This document shows, in pieces, positions 1 to 13,400 of a DNA stretch of 64,000 nt. Made by a program: the position numbers and the translations under genes. Source of the stretch: Echinometra lucunter (taxonomy: Eukaryota; Echinodermata; Echinoidea; Camarodonta; Echinometridae); NCBI GenBank assembly GCA_029962745.1, contig CM057165.1:156856-220855 (forward strand). Direction: 5' to 3'. Every line of letters begins with the position of its first letter. Within the stretch, counting starts at the first letter, position 1. Below the pieces are notes generated by a model. It did not search any database. It saw nothing but the letters and a program-made list of their open reading frames with translations, and was not told the origin of the DNA.

Positions 1-1966
1 ACTTCTTGTTGTATACAGGAGACCTGTGTCTTTACATTATTTGGGGTGTAGGGGCTTTGAAGGATTAATTCCGCAGTTTAAAGGCTCTAGGAAATGACCT
101 TAAAAATCAAGTTGAAATTAGGAATGTCATGCAGAGATTTCTTGAATATGTTCCAACAATCAGACTTTTTCTGATCATATGTTGTCACAGTGGTACACGA
201 GCTGTTTATGTTGTAGACCCGATGTGTTTCAAATTTCTTTTTGATTAGTTGATAATTGATAACCTACATTAGGGCAGTTCTGTGAAGTGTGTCCTAAATG
301 ACATGTCTTTTATCCATTTATTTGATCAAAAAATAGAAATCACTCAACATGATCTTTGACTGATACTATAGTTTTTTTCTAGTATGACACCCAATGTTCC
401 TACCAATGGATTTTCTTTTCTTTTTTTTTTCTTTTTTATAAAATAGATGGAGTAAAAACATGTTGTACAGGCCACACTCCACAGAACTGCCTATCGCAAC
501 ATGAGAGGTGATTAGGGGTTGTAATACCTTGTGTATCATAATCTTAGCTTTCTTTACTACAAGTAACTGCCCAGCATGTATTACATACATGTAGGTCAAT
601 TAAAGTATGTGTGTTTCCTTGAGTTTTGGTTTCCCTTATGCTAATTTGCAAGGCTTAGCCTATTTCATTAATTCCTCCTTCCTCCTTGAAAATATAGCAA
701 TCCAGGGTCCTGTGGCTTGAAGTCTTAACCTGGAATAGTTGAAGAGAAGTGGTAAATTGCTTTATAGAGTTGTTCTTGGAATGAGAGACAGGGGATTGCC
801 CTATTCATACCATCCTTAAGAGGCCCTATACATGTGTTTCCTTATGTCTGTAGTTAAAGATTTGGGTTTCCTTGAAGTTTCAGTTTCATGTAAGTCTAAT
901 TTATTTTCCAGGCATGGTACTGTATATGTAATTTTTTCTCAACCTTTCCTTCACCTTATTGTCATGGTGTCCATCTATCCAGGGCCTTCGAGGCATCTTA
1001 TGGATCAAACTCCAAATTAGAATTTTCAGTTTTCTTCCATAAAGAGCTAAGGAAGGCTATCAAGGGCATTATCCTAAAAATGCTGTCTACCATAGCCCAA
1101 AACTTTCTTTACTTCAAGGATTAATTTTGTTATGATTTATGCAGTTTCCTTAAAGTATCATTTCTCACTATGATGATTTTCTATGGCATTGGTCTTTTAT
1201 GATTTCCCCTTTTCCAGTGTCATGTTCTTATCTTGATTTAACTTATGATGTAACTTCCTCTTGGATAAGTTTCCCATCCTCATACATTCTTTAGAGAGCA
1301 TAATATACAGTGTATTGCTATTTCACCCAATGACTTCCATATATTTGACAGAATACCATGTGAAGTGCTTAAAATCTAAATTGTATCAACCACTCTAGAA
1401 ATGTAATCTTTTATTATTAACTTGTATTATTATGATATTCCACTCACTTGTTAGAGGATGTGCAATTTTTGCGAAGACGAGGGTGGGTATGTAGAAAGTT
1501 ATAATGAATATAACCTTGGTGGGTTAAATAGGCTCAGTCGTTGCCATGAATAACCGAACCAGTGTTTTAATTCCTCTTTCATGGGGCCTCTTGCCAACAT
1601 GTAACTAATCTTAGATGACATGAAAACAACATCAGGCGTAGCTCCAGGGTAGTTTGACATAGGACTTGCTACATGTATGAATTTGTAAAGTGTGCAAATA
1701 ATATGTTCATTCTCAGTCATTGTATTCTGTTTTTCATGTTTGATTTCTTGAAAAGGACACATCAAAACGGTGATTTTTTTTTTTAAATATTTATACTTGA
1801 CTTTCATGAGCAAGCAGTGTGATTGATATATGTATTTTTTTTTATATCCACTGCATTTTTTCCACTTTCTTCTTAGCTAACTTCTGCCTTTTCATTCTTT
1901 GTATTTTTTTCATTCACTCTCTCTTCCTTATGTCTATGCTTGTATTTACTTAGAAATGTACACTCT

Positions 1967-2145
1967 ATTGGGGTGTTGCAAGAAGGTTGCAATCAATTGC
2001 AAATAATTGCTAATTTTGAAACAACCATTCTGATTAGCTCAGGGTCTGCCCTTTTAAGAAGACATGCATGCAACAATGATTTTGATTGGCCAGTGACAAT
2101 CAGTTGCAACTTGCAATCGATTGCCACTTTCTTGCAACACCCCAT
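1967..2145. repeat. MITE-like element with TIRs
   Basis: The left end reads ATTGGGGTGTTGCAAG and the right end CTTGCAACACCCCAT, an inverted repeat. Inner segments (TTGCAATC and GATTGC) also pair. The length (about 180 bp) and high TIR content fit a small non-autonomous DNA transposon. Confidence 0.6.
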
Positions 2146-2657
2146 ATGTCTATTTAGCTGTCCAGCTGTCTCTCCCTCTCATCTGGGTGATAAGATTCTC
2201 TCTCTAAGGACTCCTGAATATTTCATACAAACAATATCAGATAAAAGAAATAGAAGAAATAAGAACCAGGAAATAAAAACTTAGAAAAGCACAAAGAAAT
2301 TAAACTTCTGTCAAACCAGAAACTTTTGCATACTTGTACATGGTACTCATACTCACAATTGGAGGCTTTCGGTAAAGGGAACTGCTGTTGATATATTCTT
2401 CCGCCAAAATAACTCATATATTTGGGTATTTAGAGGAATTAAAGAAAAATCTGAAGGAAAGGAAAAGAGATGATAGTGGAATGAATTATGTAGGAACACA
2501 TAGACGATACTATTTTTGTGACAATCATACATTTTACAATCGGTTGAGATTCACAAAAGTTAATGCTTAAAAGCAATCACAACAGTGCATTGTTGCAATC
2601 CTCGGTTTCATATTGCCATATTTGTGGTTTGAGCATCTTCTTAGTATTATAGGCAGA

Positions 2658-3119
2658 GTCATGTTCAGTAGCAGTTCTAATCAAATCCTGTCTGGGCCCC
2701 TTGCCAACCTGTTGATCTTTACAAAGAGTGATGCAGGAGCACAAACTGAGTAAGACCCTGTTCTTATTACAAGGGAAAGCGCAATCCAGCGCGCGCTAGA
2801 TCACGCCACCTCTAAAGGTCCAGGGAGGTCCACGGTATTTCCAAACTGGACCACCTCTGGGGAGTGGTCCAATTTGCAGTTTACTGTGCAGAGAGTGCCG
2901 GGATAGATCGTGCTGCCATCTGCAGGTGTGAACCCGCAGCATACCAGTGGACCTCCCTGGTGCGTGCCATTGGTCGCCGCACAATAGCGCGATTCTCTTT
3001 CCAATCTTACAATGAAAATAGGGTCATGTTCAGTAGCAGTTCTAATCAAATCCTGTCTGGGCCCCTTGCCAACCTGTTGATCTTTACAAAGAGTGATGCA
3101 GGAGCGCAAACTGAGTAAG
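2658..3119. repeat. 97-bp direct repeat flanking a palindromic 268-bp spacer
   Basis: Positions 2658-2754 and 3023-3119 are identical except for one base. The spacer 2755-3022 has imperfect inverted ends (GACCCTGTTC and its complement ending AATAGGGTC) and an inner inverted pair, CCAGGGAGGTCCAC and GTGGACCTCCCTGG. Each 97-bp copy is preceded by AG and followed by GTAAG, is open in one frame, and would end in phase 2, which is what exon 1 requires. It might therefore be a duplicated exon, but its peptide is not coiled-coil and I do not recognise it. Confidence 0.55.
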
Positions 3120-3455
3120 TCTTCATGTATCTCACAAATCAACAGGAGCTCATATTGCTATGGATTGCCCTTCATGGAGTAATACTAATGATGTTTTCTC
3201 CCATATCTAATATGGAAGCCGACTGTATTAGCAATTTTAAGTCCGCTTTGATGGATCATTGCAGATACAGTACAGTCATTCTGAATCATATCAGCTACTC
3301 ATACATGTTCACACATTTCTTTAAGGTGTTAAGGACAATTTGGACCTCCATGATACATGTATTTTTGTACATCATCTTGGATTTTAGAGCAACATTGTTT
3401 AGATTTTGCTCTAAAACTCTTCAGAGGAACAGAAAGCAGAGCTTCCCACTGTTAA

Positions 3456-3863
3456 CCCATTCATGACAGGAATTATTTAAAGCCTAATTTGATCAGCTTT
3501 TATTCTTCAAATTGGCAACACCAAAATTTTTATTTTAGTGCTACATTTTTCTTATAAAACTTCATGTATCTGAAATGAATATAAATTGACAAAAATTATG
3601 ATGAAAAGTGTAACAGTTGCCAATTTGCAGGGGAAAACGGTGATTTTAAACTTTCTATCACATTGCCAATTTAAGGATTTTAATGCTTATTTTCCTTTTA
3701 AAAATTTTCAGCATCAAACAATGAATACTGACGCAACCAAATTGGGTACAGTTTGTGTAGAATTTTTTGCTCTTTCTGCTCATGTATTTGGTATGATTTT
3801 TAGGGCTTTGCATCAAAAGATATTAAGCCAAACCACAAAATGTGGACCTCTGTCATGAATGGG
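3456..3863. mobile_element. piggyBac-like MITE, copy 1 (408 bp, TTAA flanks)
   Basis: The element is bounded by TTAA at 3452-3455 and 3864-3867. Its TIRs are CCCATTCATGACAG and CTGTCATGAATGGG. A 408-bp copy lies at 20259-20666 and an inverted, end-damaged copy at 40224-40630. TTAA target duplications and CCC-starting TIRs are typical of piggyBac-type elements. It encodes no transposase. Confidence 0.8.
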
Positions 3864-6089
3864 TTAAAGTATCATGGACATATGCAGTGATGCAAGGAGG
3901 TAATTTTCAAGGATATTGTGGAAAAAGGCAACTCCTACAGCTTCCCCTGCATTTTATTTTCATGAAACCACCGAAGATAAAAGGGCGTTGTGAAAATTTA
4001 GATCATCATATACTTTTGAACATCTTGCTTCTTTAGTCCAGTTTGAAAATCTGAATAAATGATGCTATAATGTGCAAAGTGCATGGATAGGGATATTTAA
4101 AAAAAAATATATAATGCTGACATTTTATGAGTGTCTGTCACGCATTCAATTCAATCATGAGATAACAACCTTCATCCTACGTTGCCATGCCACCGGGGCA
4201 TTATGTTTGTCAGTGAAGGACTAATCAGGACCTTAAATTCAATTTTGGGGATCCCAGAGTTTAGTGTACTGTTGAGTGATAATACGCACACCTGTTCTGG
4301 CAAGATCTGGGTGTAGTATTAGATTTGAGGCTCTTGGCATTTTGTGGCATTGATCAGGAATTGTTTACACACTGTGTGTTTGAGGTCGAGAATGGACTGG
4401 CAATGTGACAAGTTATTTTGTAAAGCTTTTTGTTTTCATTTAAGTACCAAATATGACTTTGGTTATTGTGGGTAGCAACAATTTAATTTCTACAAGGGAA
4501 TATGGGTTTGTTGTGATGATGACTACAACAACAACAAAAACAATAGCAAAATCAAAACATTTTATCCAGGATATTGGGAGGGGGCAGGAATGATTTTCAG
4601 TTCTATCTGCGAATTCAGTGTTGATTTGATGTATGCTACAAAAAGAAATCAAAAACAAACTAAACCAACCCAAAATTGTTCATATCTCATGCAGATATGT
4701 TGCGGTTGCACACATGTAGGAAGTTCCACATGGAAAAAAACAAAAGGGATATTTTTAGTAATATGTACTAAGCTAGGAACTACCCAGACCAGTAATGGAG
4801 TATTGTCCTTGAGTGTTTAAAAACAATGTGAGGCATCATCGCGTGCAGCATGCCTAGGTACGTGGAGCTGTAAGAGAATGGCAACACGTACTGAGCAAAA
4901 CAATCTAGGCAGACGGTTATGACTCATTACACAGGGTAATAGAATCGTGCATAACTGAAGTTGTAGGGTTTGGGTAAAAGAAAAACAGGAAGAGCGGAAG
5001 ATAAAAAGTGGCATTCAAAGGCTAACTGTTACCTAATATAGAAAAAAAAAGTGATGCTACATGTAGGAATGAAGGACATTTTTTAGGGGAGGGGGGGGGG
5101 GGGAGTTGTGGTATGATGTAAGAAGATAAGTTATTTCCGAATGCATGGATGCTATTTTAGGGGCTTTTTTAAAGCAACCTTTAATATCATGTGACTTTGT
5201 ACAGTAGAGAGAAATCAGAAAGTGATAAGGAGAGGAGAAGGGAATCGACTACTACGTGTAAAGAGTCTTAGGAACAGGAGTGCATGAACTTGTTGAAATG
5301 TACATGTAGAAATTACAGTATGTACAGATCAATTAGTGATAAGTTCTTGAGTTTAGAGCTGCATTTCAGGCCTTACTGAACATTGTTAGTTTGGATGATA
5401 ATGTCTCTGGAAAAAAGACAGTTGATTTGCCATTGAAGTACATGTTTTACATATTGCAAGAATCTAAAGCAAGATGGAGACAGTTTCTTCTTCTGAGACA
5501 AGATCAGTTTTCTACAAAGTTTGGAAATGAAAAGATTCATTTTTAAGCTCAGCTTTTGTACTGTTATCAGCTATATGTAGTTTATTTTTTGGACGTACTG
5601 CATTCATGATCATTAATCCCCCATTTTGGCTTTGTCAGAATGTCCTTTGAATCATTTTTGTTTAATATATTGTAACACTGAAAGGGAGGAGGAAAGATAT
5701 GATATTAAGTATAGACTTTGCCTTGGCTTGTAGGGTGTGCCATAACTCTATTAACTTGTTAAATGATCCAAGGACTCCAGGCCTCTCGAAGGGTGTAAGT
5801 CCGAGCTCAGTCAAGTGCAGGACTATATTCCACTAGGGATTAAGAGAGACTTATGATTGCCAAAGATAGAGACTATGACGTCATGTCTGCCGTAGTGTCA
5901 GGAGATGTTCTCCCACAGGGGACTTGAACATGCCTGGTAGCTTCTCTCTTGCTGCACATAGGGGGGGGATGACAAAGTAGGTTTGGTCTGATAAATTGCA
6001 TTGTGGATGGGGGTGGGGGCTAATTTGTTCATTCAGTTATGCATATATATGTAATATTTTGTCATTTTCTTTTCTTTTTTCAGCGTCTA

Positions 6090-6325
6090 ATTTCTTTTGT
6101 ATGGCAATGTAAACTATTTTAATGTTTTAATGGACCCCCATGGAAGAACAGAGTTATTTATGTTAATGACTCTGAAATGGGCTATCCTTTCGATTATTTT
6201 ATCTATTCAACATATTTGCAATTCATTTTATTTATTTCAATTGATGTCATCTATGTTATTTATTTATGTTATATATTTATGTATTGTGTTTTTAATAATC
6301 GGAAAATAAACAAACAAACAAACAA
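6090..6325 (+). repeat. LINE 3'-tail-like fragment
   Basis: The stretch contains a GGACCCCCATGGAAGAACAG segment, a later GGGCTATCC, an AT-rich tail and AAATAAACAAACAAAC. This resembles the 3' end of a non-LTR retrotransposon. The assignment rests on general resemblance only. Confidence 0.35.
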
Positions 6326-6712
6326 CCTCTTGTAATATGCCCTACTCACAGCTACATGTATACTTTTCATGTTGATGCACATTCATTTAGCAAGCAAACA
6401 TATCATCTGTGTGCATTGTTTTGAGGCTTTATTGATATAATGCAGCTCTGTAAAAGGTAAAGTAATGTTATAGTGTCACATTTGGGGCAGTGAAATAAAC
6501 AATTTTTCATTAATCAAATGAAAATTAAAAACTAAGTTTGATACAAATATGAGTTGTCCAAGGTACTTCCCATATGTTACCAAGTATTATGGCATTGCTT
6601 CGTAGAATCGTGGACATGAATTGAAATGAAAATATTTAATTTAAATATTTTGTCTGATACATGCTCTAGTAGGGCCATCAACTTCACATAGTCATCAGAT
6701 ATGGGGGGGGGG

Positions 6713-6913
6713 GGGGGGTTGTTTCACAAAGATTAAAGTAACTTGACTCAAAATTATGCTCATGTACCAAACCATCCGTAACTTCTTACCCAAAGAGGGA
6801 CTTACTGAAACAATCTTAGGCAGCCAACGTAATTCAGACTTTCACCTGGTTCTTCTTACTGAAATTGTGCTAGTTTGACCATTTAATAAGTGCAGTCTTT
6901 GTGAAACACCCCC
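6713..6913. repeat. MITE-like element
   Basis: The left end GGGGTTGTTTCACAAAGA and the right end TCTTTGTGAAACACCCCC form an inverted repeat about 200 bp apart. The left end abuts a poly-G run. Confidence 0.55.
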
Positions 6914-7312
6914 ATGGTCAGTAATTTATCTTGTAAATAGCTTGGACTTGCCTGTAGACCCTTTTTGTACAGTAGTACATTTGAGTCATACTTGCAGTAT
7001 ACATCTCTAATAGTGTTGGTCATTGACCTCTGACCAGTCATTAGTCATTGACAACTGTAATTGACGAGATCAATTTCTCATTTGCATTGTGCCCTTGTGT
7101 GTGTAGCTTGAATAACAAGGTACTCTATTACATAATATGATGAATGAGTAAGCAGATGCATAAAGCAGTTGATGTGAAATATTTGAAGTTCAAAAACTTT
7201 GTTTTTCTCCATGCCTCCCTTCTTTCTATTTGACAAATTGATGAATTTCCTGTATCACCCTGTGAAAAAAAATTACAGTGTATTTTTATTTTGTGTTGTC
7301 TATGTTCTATAG

Positions 7313-7472
7313 GGTGATAGAGCAACTGAACTCAGCACTAAGAGCCAAGGATCAAATCATTGGAAAACTGAATGATGAGAAAGTCCTTTCTGCAAGGAAG
7401 ACGGTACAACCCTTACAAGAAGAGGTCAACAAACTCATAGCACAGCTAAGGGAAAAGGAGGACCAAATTGAT
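7313..7472 (+). CDS. exon 1 (window numbering)
   Basis: The first exon seen in the window, after TTCTATAG and before GTGAGT. It enters with one base completing a codon and leaves in phase 0. It encodes coiled coil from VIEQLNSALRAKDQIIGK to LREKEDQID. The entry phase demands an upstream exon. Confidence 0.8.
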
Positions 7473-10400
7473 GTGAGTAGGGGTTAATGTTGTAACCCGC
7501 AAGTGAAAACCCGAACCGTACCGTCTCGTATAATCCAATAATTTGCAAGCGGGACCCGCTGACCCGTCGGGTTTTAACCCGCAAGTCAATTTATCTTTGA
7601 AAAATGAAAATTATTTTTGCAATCCCCACACTATACAGGCTCAAATCAGGAAAATATATGCCAACTAATAACCTAGCCTAGAGTGAACTGAATTTACTTA
7701 CAATTTGCAAATTCGCCTTTTATTCCGGAGAGAATGTTTTTTTGGGGTGACTTTGTACCACGAAATGGGTCCGCTGTGATCTCGAAATTGAAAGCATTAC
7801 GCCCATCTAAACAAGATCCCGTCTCACGTAAGAAATGCTTCATTTCGATATCACAAGTAAATCCGTGCGCACACGATAATACGACGTATGTACCGTAAGT
7901 TTTAATTTCGTGCGCGCACTTTGGCCGCATCGATAGCTGCTATCGATATCTATTTTTATTTGTTGTTAGATTCCGGTCATCCCAGCTCGCTAATTTCTGA
8001 TCTATTCTATCTCTTGTGTTTTTGCCGTACACCTTTTCTGCCATATTTTACTTATTGTTTGGGAAGGTTTGTAATTTATTTTATATTCATTTTTAATGTT
8101 TTTATTATGTGTCGTTACTTCTCCCTTTTTTCGTATGACGGTCTGCGGGTTTGAGAATGAACTCGGCCCGGCCCGCAGCCCGTGATCGGGGGCATACCGG
8201 CAGGTTAACCCGTACCGCAACGGGTGCGGGTTACAACATTAGTAGGGGTTTTCTATAATGGTACTGGCAGGAAACCTGTAGAATGAAATTTTGATTGTTG
8301 AAGAAGATACAGTATAACATCTTGTGTCAATCGTCAGTTTTTCTAGGTAGTACTTTACTTTTGTAAGTATATACTTGAAAATTAGTCCAAAGGTGTTTTG
8401 GGGAGAAAATGTTCTGTCTACTTATATGAGTTTAAACAGTGGTGCAGATATTATTCCTTTACGTTATATGAAGATATTAATGAATTTAGACTTGTATGTT
8501 TTGCAATAGAAATATAATTTATACTATTTTAAGTTTTCTTTTTTTTCTTTCTTTCTTTTTGCTTTCTTTTGCTTTCTTTTCTTTTTTTGTTTTTTTGTTG
8601 GGGGGGGGGGTATGTTTTAAGAGAAACATTTGAAAGTCCAAACTCTTGGACATTTGATACCTTGATAAAATGCTAATACCTGTTAATTGCACTCAAAACA
8701 AGTGTTTTATTATGTAGTTTATCAAAGGTTATTAGCATTAAGAACATTGCTTTATCAGTGGTTGTGTAGGATATTCATTTAATATTTTGTATTTTATATA
8801 TATTTGCTTAATACAGGAACTTGAGAAAGATGCAGACAAGAATAAAGACAGAGACAAGGAGAGGATACGCAAGCAATATGAGGTGAGATGATAAAACTAC
8901 TGTATATTTATCTTATTTTACATGGAACGATACTACTGATATCCTCAGTTTTGATGAGTACCATACCTGCCAACTTTCCCTATTGAATAGGGACAGTCCC
9001 TATTTGGAGGATGAGGAAGAGCAGTTCCACCTGTTATGATCCTGTTTCCCTATTTTTATAAAAATCTGTCGATAGTGATATATAGGAAAATCAGGAATGT
9101 CCTTATATTTGATAGTTTCTTAATCATTTATCCCTATTTCTTGACTTGTTCGGTTGGCAGGTCTGGAATGTCAGTAGCACTTGTAGAAAAGAAAGCACAG
9201 ATCTACTACGGTTCTTATCCATGAGCAATTGAAAAGGCTGTAGCCTTGTAGGTGTTAAAGAAAAGTGGAATTCCAGTCATTTTGCTTTTTGAAAATGGTT
9301 TTATTAAAAAACATCATACTTTCCAGCAAAATTAATTGCTGAATTGTGCATGAAATACAATACACGTCATGATTTAACATTCACAAATGATTTTAAAAAA
9401 AGTAAAGTAGTAGAGTAGTAAAATATCAACAACAACAAAAAACAAGAAGGAGACAGTGTTCATTTAAATGATGAAAGTATTGACACCACTTGTCATCAAA
9501 AGAGTCATTTATCCAGACTCTTTCTCACTTTGTTTCCCATAACCGTACAAACTTTTTGCAAAAAAAGAAAAAAAAAATAGTTTTAGCCCTATCCCATGGA
9601 TAATTTTCATGAAGGAATGATACAAAATTACAGTGAAACCTGTATTTAAAAAAAAAAAAAAAGGGAGACAAGAAATGCAGTCTTTATGAGCAGATGGTCT
9701 TTAAGGATAGGTTCCTGTAATACACTTTTCAATGGGAAAAATTGAAAGTGAAACAAAAATTGTGGTCTTTATAGACAGGTGGTCTTTATAGACAGGTGGT
9801 CTTTCTGTACAGGTGGTTGTTAAAGTAGGTTTGCTGTATATATTTGTTCTCTTTCTTTATTTTCAGGATGTATATCTGGAGCAAGAGAAGAGAGTACATG
9901 AACTAGAAGAAGCAACAGAACAACTCCAGGATGAGATCAGAAACAAAACAAAGAACATCAAGGTAACTCCTGGCTTCTCATTGCTTGTGAACATATTCCC
10001 CCTGTTTATTTCTAACATTCATTAGGCACAGTTATGTGTACTAGATTCCAGCCATTTGAATTGATATCATATGCATATCTGTGAAATATGACGGGAAAAA
10101 TGGTGACACAACATTTGCTTCTACGAAATTACTCTTGTCTTAATTTCTTCTTAGACATAGGGATAGGGTTAGGATTGGGGGTGTGAAGGGGGAATTGGTT
10201 CAGAATAATGTTAGGATAAGGATTAATTTAGTGTTAGGTTGGGGTTAGGTTTTATGTTTGGCTTAACGTGCAGATTTTCCGTGGCAGCAGTTGTTGCTGG
10301 AGCAAATGTCATGGAACTAGAAAAACAGATGGTAATTAGGATAGAGTTGAAGCAGTCTTTAGAGTAATATTAGGATGCTTGACATGTAGAAATGAATTTA

Positions 10401-13400
10401 TTTTGATAAAAAGCATTAAGGAAAAAACAAATTGTTAATACTTTATTCTAAATTGGTCATTGTGTATCATTTTTTCTTTATTGATGCAGATTTAAACTAA
10501 AGTTTTGTTATGTTTTCTACAGCCATGAAGCTTATATCAATATGTATGACTGTCTTTTTCTTTTCATTTTTAGGACATAGAGAATGCACTAAAGGTGTCA
10601 CAGAAAGTGATCAAGGTATGCTGCAATATAGAAACCATACTCCTGTTTAGAATTAAAATGATACTATATGTGGTGAATTGTAAAAATTCTAGCACATAGT
10701 TGATACACGTAGTATCTTTTGCAAATCGGAAATGTAAAATTTAATGACAAATATGCAGTTGTCAATCTTATCTATTTCTAGATTGCATTTCTTGATTGGA
10801 GATAAAATTGTTGCGTCAGCGCAAAAATGCCTTTACATGTACCTACTGCAGAAAAGCCCTTAAAGTGATTGCACAATGGTAATTTTTTTTTGATATATGA
10901 TCGAGAATTGAATTCTAAGAAGAATAACATTAAAAATTGGATGATTTTCAATTGAAATCAATGCATTTTGGCTAATTTTCTCATAAAAAGTCAAGAGTTG
11001 ACCAACAAAAATTTGAGTATGAGATATGACGTTAAAGTGGGTACCCAGCTTCGCGCATTGCAGTTGTGATGCGCGCTGGACTGTACAATATGTATTATAC
11101 TTTGCGCGCATTTTGCTAGAAGTGTGCGACAAGGTACCCACTTTGACGTCATTTTGACGTAAAAGTGAGTACCCGGTTGAAACTAGGTCACAGCTGAGGG
11201 GTCAAAAATATCCTGAAATCTTACCACATTTGGGGGTCTCCTTGGCAACACGACTTTTAAAAAAACTTTAGGCAGATGATTTTCTGTTAATAAAATCATG
11301 CTCTTTTAAATGAGCTAACGTTGTTTCAGCATTGGGTACCTCCTTTAACATATATATGAAGCATTTTAATGCTTTTCTTATGAAAATCCAGTTGTGACAT
11401 TTTTGACTATTGTTTTGGAATGACTGCTTTCTTCCTTCTGGATGAGTTTTGAAGAAATAATTTAACATTTTACGTCAAATTTTCTTCTTTCTTTGATTTA
11501 TGAGAGAACACCTTTTGCAAAGGGTGTTTCTCCACTGATGTGATAAGAATATCTCATGATCTTTTTTTTTCAATACTTGACAGGAGTTGGATGGTAAAGT
11601 AAAAGACAAAGATGGAGAGATCGCATCTCTTGATAGTAATGGTAGGAAGAGAGACAAGGCTATCCAAGGATTGACTGAGGTGGTTAGAGCGAAGGACAAA
11701 GAGGTTAGTCACTTATTGAATGGCTGGTTTTCACGGGGCACGTGAATGATTCGCTGTGGATAGAAATTACGAAAAACTGGAGAAGTCCAACATTCACCAG
11801 GGATTGTAAGCGTTGTGAACTGATGCTGGGAAATTTCAAATTTTTCACAAACCTCCTACCACACTAAAAGCGAACAGTTGACGTTGCTTTCGAATACCCT
11901 TGCATGTTTGGTAAACATTTGGAACCTAAAATACAAATGTTTGACTTTGCCACTTTTTTTGACATTCACATTCTTTGCAAATCATTTGCGTGCCTGTGAA
12001 AACCAGCCTTTACAAGGTTTAGCACAAATCAAGTTAAATGCATTTAAGGCTATTCACAGATCGACAGAGGTGGAAAGGTGATTGATAAAGAGATGAATCA
12101 ATCATTTACAAATCAAGGTTTAGGACAAGTCCAATTATATCTAATGATGCATTTTAATGAGATATTTTGATTCCATTCTTGCATCCAATGAAATATTGAA
12201 AGTGGTGCATGTACATGTTTACCCACATGAATCATATTTATATTCATACATTGCTACGTGTATTTTCTTGGTAGGCTAAATTAAACTCCATACAACTTTG
12301 TGATATATTTAATGGTTTTCACCAATTGTGTTTTTTTTAAAGCTGTATGTGGTATGTACATGTATGTATTAACACTGGAGGTTTTGTTATAAAAACCAAT
12401 ACAAAAAAACCAACAACCTTAAAATGTATATATTTTTTTGGTTTGATGCAGATTCAACAACTATGTGACCAAATAGAAGACATGGAGGAGGCCCTCACCA
12501 AGGCTAATGAGAGAGTCAACAAGGCAGAACGGAAGAAATATGAGGTTAGCGAAGATTGTTATATCAGAATTATTTATTTTGTTCTATTTTTTTGTCTCTC
12601 ATTCTGACACTTCTCCCAGTGCTGATACTTCTCTATTTCTTCTTTTGTACCTCTTTCCATCATTTTCATTGAAGAATGAATTTACCTTTGAAGACAAGTC
12701 AATCTTGCTTTCACATCGACTTCTGCAATTACTCCATGAGCTTCCAAAATGTTCCATCCCATTTGCATAAAGTAAAATGATTAAGTTCATAAAAGATAGG
12801 TGGAATTCCATACCTTGCCTTCTTGTTTGTCTTTTCCTTTGTGGGCAGGAAACTTCCAGACTACTAGTTCCTCATCTTATCATGGTGGATATAATCCAAC
12901 TTTGAAAGGAAGCAGGATCTAAAAATAGAATGATAAGTTATACCATAGGTCTCCCGCATATTCAGACAGCATTCACCTTATATGAGACACAAGATGAAGC
13001 CAAAATCACATCCCACAGAATTTAATTTTTGCCTGAGCACTGTACTGTCCAGACTGTTTTCAGCCATACTCTATCCTCTGTAAGGTTTTGGTATAAAATG
13101 ACAAGCAGCAAGCAACCTACTTCATTTTGATATGGATGTTAATTAACACCATCCTTCCCTTACCTTCACCTCTCTTTGTCAACCCAAACAAGCAAGAACT
13201 TGTCCTCTCGTTGACTCAGTCAAGCCCAATATAGCTGACCAGTCCTAACATGATCTATTGTGCAATACACTCTCACTGGGACACCATTGAACAGATAGCC
13301 ATTGCTCTGTATAGCATTCATTTCAATGCTGTTCCTGTGGAATTTTTGGATAAATTGCCATGGTTATGTCCTGTTTCTGTCTGATATTTCCCATTGACAA

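Larger units (their letters stand above)
1..7312. other. upstream or intronic region without secure exons
   Basis: I find no exon that is convincingly part of the coiled-coil gene. The conserved CM1 region expected upstream of exon 1 in this family is not visible in any frame, so the 5' end of the gene lies outside the window. Exon 1 needs a preceding exon ending in phase 2. The region holds MITE-like repeats (1967-2145, 3456-3863, 6713-6913), a 97-bp direct repeat (2658-3119), a LINE-tail-like stretch (6090-6325) and poly-G runs near 5085-5104 and 6702-6718. I see nothing recognisable in the rest. Confidence 0.6.

Noticed and set aside
10155..10260. Telomere-like GGGTTAGG words
   Set aside because: Irregular and short; not a telomeric array.
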